Shown piece after piece: positions 12,985-15,269 of a stretch of DNA of 15,269 bases (positions are counted from its first letter, which is position 1; each line of letters begins with the position of its first letter). Origin of the DNA: Paludibacteraceae bacterium (lineage in GTDB: Bacteria > Bacteroidota > Bacteroidia > Bacteroidales > Paludibacteraceae); the NCBI GenBank assembly GCA_016302585.1, contig JAEDNI010000040.1, positions 1-15,269 of the forward strand, written 5' to 3'. The translations under genes and the position numbers were made by a program. The notes under the pieces were generated by a model. It made no database searches and was not told where the DNA came from. It worked only from the letters and a program-made list of their open reading frames with translations.

Positions 12985-13007
12985 TCCATACCAATACATT
13001 ATTTTGT

Positions 13008-13024
13008 CCGCGTTTCTATCGCGG
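13008..13024 (+). terminator. Weak hairpin after the TcmP operon
   Basis: CCGCG-TTTCTAT-CGCGG is followed by CTTTAC, 23 bases after the DUF5131 stop. The stem is short and the T-tract poor, so termination may be inefficient or rest on the larger palindromic structure downstream. Confidence 0.4.
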
Positions 13025-13045
13025 CTTTACAAGCTACTTTGGCTT

Positions 13046-13178
13046 GCATGAATTGCAGAATTGCACATCCATGCAGGCCATTTTTTTGCCATTATATATA
13101 ATATAATTATATTATTATAATGACTTCTTCCGAGACCTCACCCCCTCCCAAAATCTTACGCAATTCTGCAATCCATGC
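13046..13178. repeat. Inverted pair of the dispersed repeat around an AT-rich palindrome
   Basis: Copy 2 (13046-13067) is the exact complement of 5161-5182. Copy 3 (13160-13178) is oriented like copy 1 with one mismatch. Copies 2 and 3 are therefore inverted with respect to each other and enclose about 92 bases. At the centre, 13090-13122 is a nearly perfect palindrome of A+T (CATTATA to TATAATG), able to extrude as a cruciform. A CCTCACCCCCTCCC stretch follows. This is the main content of the gene-free interval 12985-13452. Element end, recombination site or origin-like structure are all possible. Confidence 0.6.
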
Positions 13179-13306
13179 AATTCACCCCTCGCTTCTCCAT
13201 CAACGCTCCATCTACGCTTCATCACCGCTCCACCAAGAAATTTACGTCCAATTCGTGGTCAATTAACGGTAATTTGCGTTTTTTCTCAAAAAAAAATCTC
13301 AAAAAA

Positions 13307-13339
13307 TTTGCAAAACCCAAAATGTTCATCGTATCTTTG
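13307..13339 (+). promoter_or_regulatory. Bacteroidetes-type promoter for the small-protein operon
   Basis: TTTG at 13307-13310 is separated by 21 bases from TATCTTTG at 13332-13339, an excellent match. The A-rich stretch 13287-13306 upstream fits an UP-like region. Transcription would start near 13347. Confidence 0.75.
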
Positions 13340-13346
13340 TCGTCGA

Positions 13347-13452
13347 ATTCGGGAAATGGATCGCGCATGTAAGCGTAACGTTCGGGATGGTCGCGAAATG
13401 GTCGCGAGGAAACAACGGATTCAATCCGTAACAACGCAAAGAAAGGAGAAAT
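13347..13452 (+). promoter_or_regulatory. Structured leader of the small-protein operon
   Basis: The predicted 5' leader of about 105 nt holds two copies of ATGGTCGCGA (13387-13396, 13398-13407) and a hairpin ACGGAT-TCA-ATCCGT (13415-13429). An AAAGGAG ribosome-binding site then lies about 6 bases before the ATG at 13453. A strong Shine-Dalgarno is unusual for this group and fixes the start. Confidence 0.5.
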
Positions 13453-13647
13453 ATGATAGCAGAAGTTATTATACCCATCGATACGCTGAGAGGACAGCTT
13501 AGAAAAGACGGATACTACTTTAGGATGTACAAAGGCAAACAGATTGTGCAGCGGTGTCCGAACCGGAAAGCGCATGTCAAAACAGCGAATGAGCAGGCGA
13601 ATCAGGAGCGATTCGTGGCTAAATATAAGAAAAGCAAACCGGCATAG
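13453..13647 (+). CDS. Small protein 1 of a three-member paralogous set
   Basis: This 64-residue basic protein begins MIAEVIIPIDTLRGQLRKDGYYF. The start is set by the AAAGGAG site. The second half, IVQRCPNRKAHVKTANEQANQERF, resembles the middle of the two following proteins, where a polar strand region is followed by T/N-xxxxA-xxRF. It lacks their C-terminal helical part, so it may be a shortened paralog. No signal peptide is seen. It is the first gene behind the strong promoter at 13307. Function unknown; similar small proteins occur near smalltalk and amidase genes in Bacteroidales elements, as I remember. Confidence 0.75.
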   Translation: MIAEVIIPIDTLRGQLRKDGYYFRMYKGKQIVQRCPNRKAHVKTANEQANQERFVAKYKKSKPA

Positions 13648-13655
13648 CATGCCGG
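13639..13655 (+). terminator. Hairpin over the stop codon of small protein 1
   Basis: CCGGCAT-AGC-ATGCCGG is a perfect 7-bp stem spanning the TAG at 13645-13647. ATAATT follows, not a T-run. It is more likely an attenuator or RNA-stability element than a full terminator, since the genes downstream lack their own clear promoter. Confidence 0.45.
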
Positions 13656-13690
13656 ATAATTAACAAAATATACAACCTAAACCTTAACCC

Positions 13691-13705
13691 CTCGCGCGAC
13701 GCGAG
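13691..13705 (+). promoter_or_regulatory. GC-rich hairpin between small genes 1 and 2
   Basis: CTCGCG-CGA-CGCGAG is a perfect 6-bp stem 22 bases before the next start codon. Together with the hairpin at 13639 it could set relative expression of the genes by processing or partial termination. Confidence 0.4.
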
Positions 13706-13727
13706 AATAAATAATGTCGAGTAAGCA

Positions 13728-14069
13728 ATGGCAGAGATTAAGCCTATGGCTCTGATTGAGAGCATGAAAAAGAAAGTGTGTGAGCACAGCGATGTGTATT
13801 TCCGCACGAACAAGAAGACCGGTAAGGTCTATACCGGCAAGTTGTGTAACCCGTCCACGAAGGAACCGAGCGTGAACCAGACAGCAGCGCGAGCACGTTT
13901 TGCGAAAGTGTCGGCGGCTGTGCGTGCGATTCTCGCAGGATCGAGCGAACAAAAGACCCAGTTGGTGGCTGAGTACAACGCTCAGAACAAGTACGGCAGT
14001 TTGTTCGGCTATGCGATGCACAAGCTCAATGGGAACTATGATGAGAGCGGCGATCTGATTGGCGGCTAA
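13728..14069 (+). CDS. Small protein 2 of the paralogous set
   Basis: This 113-residue protein begins MAEIKPMALIESMKKKVCEHSD. An N-terminal beta-like region, VYFRTNKKTGKVYTGKLCNP, is followed by the shared motif NQTAARARFAKVSAAVRAI and a C-terminal helix ending in KYGSLFGYAMHKLNGNYDE. The ARARF-AVxAAV motif recurs in the next protein. No enzyme motif or membrane segment is present. Size and architecture suggest a structural or binding protein of the element. It is co-oriented with 80- and 101-base gaps to its neighbours. Confidence 0.8.
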   Translation: MAEIKPMALIESMKKKVCEHSDVYFRTNKKTGKVYTGKLCNPSTKEPSVNQTAARARFAKVSAAVRAILAGSSEQKTQLVAEYNAQNKYGSLFGYAMHKLNGNYDESGDLIGG

Positions 14070-14170
14070 GGCTCTTCGGAAGAAATCGTTCGAGCAACGC
14101 GAGATAAGAATACCGCAGAGAACAGAACAAACCTAACCTAAATGTTTAACAATCTAAATCTTAACAAATT

Positions 14171-14557
14171 ATGGCAAAAGTAAAATGGGCTGAGGGTATC
14201 GAGTATGTATCCGGCCTTTTAACCAAACGCCCGAAAGCGGGCAGTATGCACAGTGACCACTGTAGTGCTCTGTTGGCAACCCACCGTGTGGCAGCCACCG
14301 AAAACCCTGTATGTACCCGTCTCTACATGGTAGGACCGTACAAGCGTTCGACGGCCATTACGTCGAATGAGTTGGATGCTCGCGCACGCTTTATCGCTGT
14401 GGCGGCTGCTGTGAAGGCGCGTAAGGAAGATCTGCAGCACATCACCCAGGACCAGATCGACTTCAAGGCGCAGAAAGATTCGCCGGGCGGTAAACGCACG
14501 ATGCGGGCGTACCTGTGGAAGGTATGCGGCGAGGAGTACGATCAGAAGCACTCTTAA
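14171..14557 (+). CDS. Small protein 3 of the paralogous set
   Basis: This 128-residue protein begins MAKVKWAEGIEYVSGLLTKRP. It shares with small protein 2 a polar, strand-like first half and the motif LDARARFIAVAAAVKARKED, followed by a helical tail (DFKAQKDSPGGKRTMRAYLWKVCGEEY) that corresponds to the QNKYGSLFGYAMHKL tail of protein 2. Overall identity is low, so the duplication is old. The leader ends AATCTTAACAAATT-ATG with no Shine-Dalgarno, unlike small protein 1. Function unknown. Confidence 0.8.
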   Translation: MAKVKWAEGIEYVSGLLTKRPKAGSMHSDHCSALLATHRVAATENPVCTRLYMVGPYKRSTAITSNELDARARFIAVAAAVKARKEDLQHITQDQIDFKAQKDSPGGKRTMRAYLWKVCGEEYDQKHS

Positions 14558-14558
14558 G

Positions 14559-14590
14559 GTTAAACTGTTAAATCGTTAAACCGTTAAACT
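14559..14590. repeat. Four tandem 8-bp units, GTTAAAYY
   Basis: GTTAAACT, GTTAAATC, GTTAAACC and GTTAAACT follow each other without gaps, ending 3 bases before the smalltalk-like start codon. A different 8-bp array lies just after that gene. Copy-number change here would alter the leader length and perhaps expression. Confidence 0.7.
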
Positions 14591-14593
14591 GTT

Positions 14594-14842
14594 ATGAGTA
14601 AGCAACAGATTTACAAGATTATCGAGACGATCGTGCTGGCGTTGCTGACGTGTTGCGCGGTAGCGTTAGGCATGACCTCATGCAAAGTATGGCGCACGAT
14701 CAGCACGACTGCGACGTACACGAAAACCTCACCCCAGACCCTCTCCCAAGGAGAGGGAGCTTCTCCTCTCGAAGGAGACGGAAACGAGGTCGTCACCATC
14801 ACCACGAAGACCGTGGAGGAGTATCAAGGAGTGAAGAAATAA
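14594..14842 (+). CDS. Smalltalk-like small lipoprotein-type protein
   Basis: This 82-residue protein has an N-terminus that matches what I remember of the smalltalk family: a short polar start, KIIETIVLALLTCCAVALGMTSC, and a possible lipobox ending at C30 (MTSC). It is predicted to be a membrane-inserted or lipid-anchored peptide, probably inner membrane. Family members are usually about 30-40 residues and often lie beside an amidase gene, as here. The tail from about residue 42 comes largely from a dispersed palindromic repeat (14739-14778) and gives SPQTLSQGEGASPLEG before an ordinary end, VVTITTKTVEEYQGVKK. It is the last gene before a strong terminator. Confidence 0.65.
   Translation: MSKQQIYKIIETIVLALLTCCAVALGMTSCKVWRTISTTATYTKTSPQTLSQGEGASPLEGDGNEVVTITTKTVEEYQGVKK
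14739..14778. repeat. Dispersed double-hairpin repeat inside the smalltalk-like gene
   Basis: CCCTCTCC-caa-GGAGAGGG (14739-14757) and TCTCCT-CTCGA-AGGAGA (14762-14778) form two adjacent hairpins preceded by CCTCACCCCAGA. In the second frame this reads LTPDPLPRRGS, a typical translation of widespread intergenic palindromic repeats. A degraded piece, CCTCACCCCCTCCC, lies near 13138-13151. Confidence 0.6.
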
Positions 14843-14872
14843 CGAGTTAACGAATGAACGAGTTAATGAGTT
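14841..14872. repeat. Four 8-bp units, AACGAGTT-type
   Basis: AACGAGTT, AACGAATG, AACGAGTT and AATGAGTT run in tandem from the smalltalk-like stop codon. With the array at 14559-14590 they flank this gene on both sides. Confidence 0.6.
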
Positions 14873-14887
14873 AGAGGATAAGAGAAA

Positions 14888-14913
14888 GGAAGTGATCCAA
14901 ATGGGTCGCTTCC
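14888..14913 (+). terminator. Strong terminator of the small-protein operon
   Basis: GGAAGTGATCC and GGGTCGCTTCC pair over 11 positions (two U·G) around an AAAT loop and are followed by TTTTTCT. AAA/TTT can extend the stem. It lies between convergent genes and can also stop transcription from the minus-strand gene that ends at 14930. Confidence 0.85.
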
Positions 14914-14929
14914 TTTTTCTGTGTATGAA

Positions 14930-15133
14930 CTATTGCTCATTTTTACGCTGCTGCGCTTCGTCGAACTTCGCCTTCATCGTCGGGTTGCCGTTCGTCAGTC
15001 GTTTGATCGTAACGTTCTCGTTCTTCATCTCAAACATGATCGACACGTACTCGACGCCGTCCTCGGTGCCCTTGGCGAACTCCTTGCCTTCTCTGGCAGT
15101 ATCCTCGGCCTCGATTACAAATATAGTAGCCAT
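14930..15133 (-). CDS. Unrecognised small minus-strand protein (67 aa)
   Basis: The chosen start gives MATIFVIEAEDTAREGKEF and 67 residues; an upstream in-frame ATG at 15193 would add 20 residues with poor coding character, so it is rejected. The sequence is acidic then basic, with VEYVSIMFEMKNENVTIKRLTNGNPTMKAKFDEAQQRKNEQ, and has regular codon usage typical of a real gene. It is convergent with the small-protein operon across a shared terminator. Its start codon overlaps the amidase start codon on the other strand (CATG, 15131-15134). Family unknown. Confidence 0.65.
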   Translation of the reverse strand: MATIFVIEAEDTAREGKEFAKGTEDGVEYVSIMFEMKNENVTIKRLTNGNPTMKAKFDEAQQRKNEQ

Positions 15134-15269
15134 GCGAACAATTAACGACCTCATCATCCATTGCACCGCCACCTTTCCCGGCCAACGTGTCACCCTTCGC
15201 TGACCTTATGACAACCGTGCCAGGGATTCCAGATAATCATTGCTTCTGTGGTATTATGCCTCTGGTAAA
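15132..15269 (+). pseudogene. N-acetylmuramoyl-L-alanine amidase, broken N-terminus (partial at window end)
   Basis: MRTINDLIIHCTATFPGQR is the typical N-terminus of Bacteroidales T7-lysozyme-type (amidase_2) peptidoglycan amidases; the His in IIHC is a zinc ligand in that family. The frame stops at TGA 15201-15203. Family-like pieces then continue in order but in changing frames: RAR in the original frame at 15216-15224, GFQII at 15224-15238 shifted by one deletion, and YYASGK back in the original frame at 15252-15269. The gene is therefore broken by small indels, unless these are sequence errors. Such amidases commonly follow smalltalk genes. The 3' part lies outside the window. Confidence 0.6.

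Noticed and set aside
13008..13024. Strong rho-independent terminator after the TcmP operon
   Set aside because: The stem is only 5 bp with a poor T-tract, so it is listed only as a weak candidate.
13222..13650. 142-residue minus-strand reading frame
   Set aside because: It overlaps a strong plus promoter, its leader and small protein 1, whose ribosome-binding site is convincing. The peptide has no recognisable pattern.
15134..15193. Upstream ATG at 15193 for the small minus-strand gene
   Set aside because: The extra 20 residues are the antisense of the amidase N-terminus and lack coding character. The ATG at 15133 begins the regular codon usage.

Overview
The window looks like accessory DNA from a gut-type member of the Bacteroidales. 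Three things point there. Several promoters fit the Bacteroidetes pattern TTTG-N19-21-TAnnTTTG. There is a BT4734-like/DUF3987 protein. A smalltalk-like small protein and the start of a T7-lysozyme-type amidase follow further on. No tRNA, rRNA, CRISPR array, integrase or transposase was found.

Layout. (1) 1-1700: a DUF4143-type ATPase, preceded by a possible gene tail and followed by two short remnant reading frames. (2) 1701-5140: a restriction-modification locus. A MjaI-family endonuclease on the minus strand is divergent from two tandem beta-class DNA methyltransferases on the plus strand. The endonuclease leader is about 220 nt long and holds a large nested inverted repeat plus a hairpin covering its ribosome-binding region. 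(3) 5256-8641, minus strand: a tightly coupled operon of three unrecognised small genes and a BT4734-like/DUF3987 primase-helicase-like protein. (4) 8966-12984, plus strand: a five-gene operon. Two unrecognised proteins share a short Asn/Cys-rich motif. They are followed by two TcmP (three-Cys-motif partner) proteins and a DUF5131/phage Gp37-Gp68 protein with a CX6CX2C cluster. (5) 12985-13452: a gene-free, repeat-rich stretch with a palindromic structure and a strong promoter. (6) 13453-14842: three small related proteins and the smalltalk-like protein, ending in a terminator. (7) 14930-15269: a small minus-strand gene whose start codon overlaps that of a broken amidase gene.

How the parts may work together. 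The DUF3987 operon, the small-protein/smalltalk module and the amidase resemble a gene set often seen together in Bacteroidales integrated elements. The TcmP/DUF5131 operon sits between them like cargo, and the R-M locus sits next to it. Copies of a 19-22 bp repeat lie at 5161, 13046 and 13160, on either side of the two central operons. The TcmP/DUF5131 operon is the best candidate for a little-described system. The family calls are from memory of hallmark motifs, not from a search. The biochemical role of TcmP/DUF5131 is inferred only from a methyltransferase-like fold signature next to a radical-SAM-like cysteine cluster.
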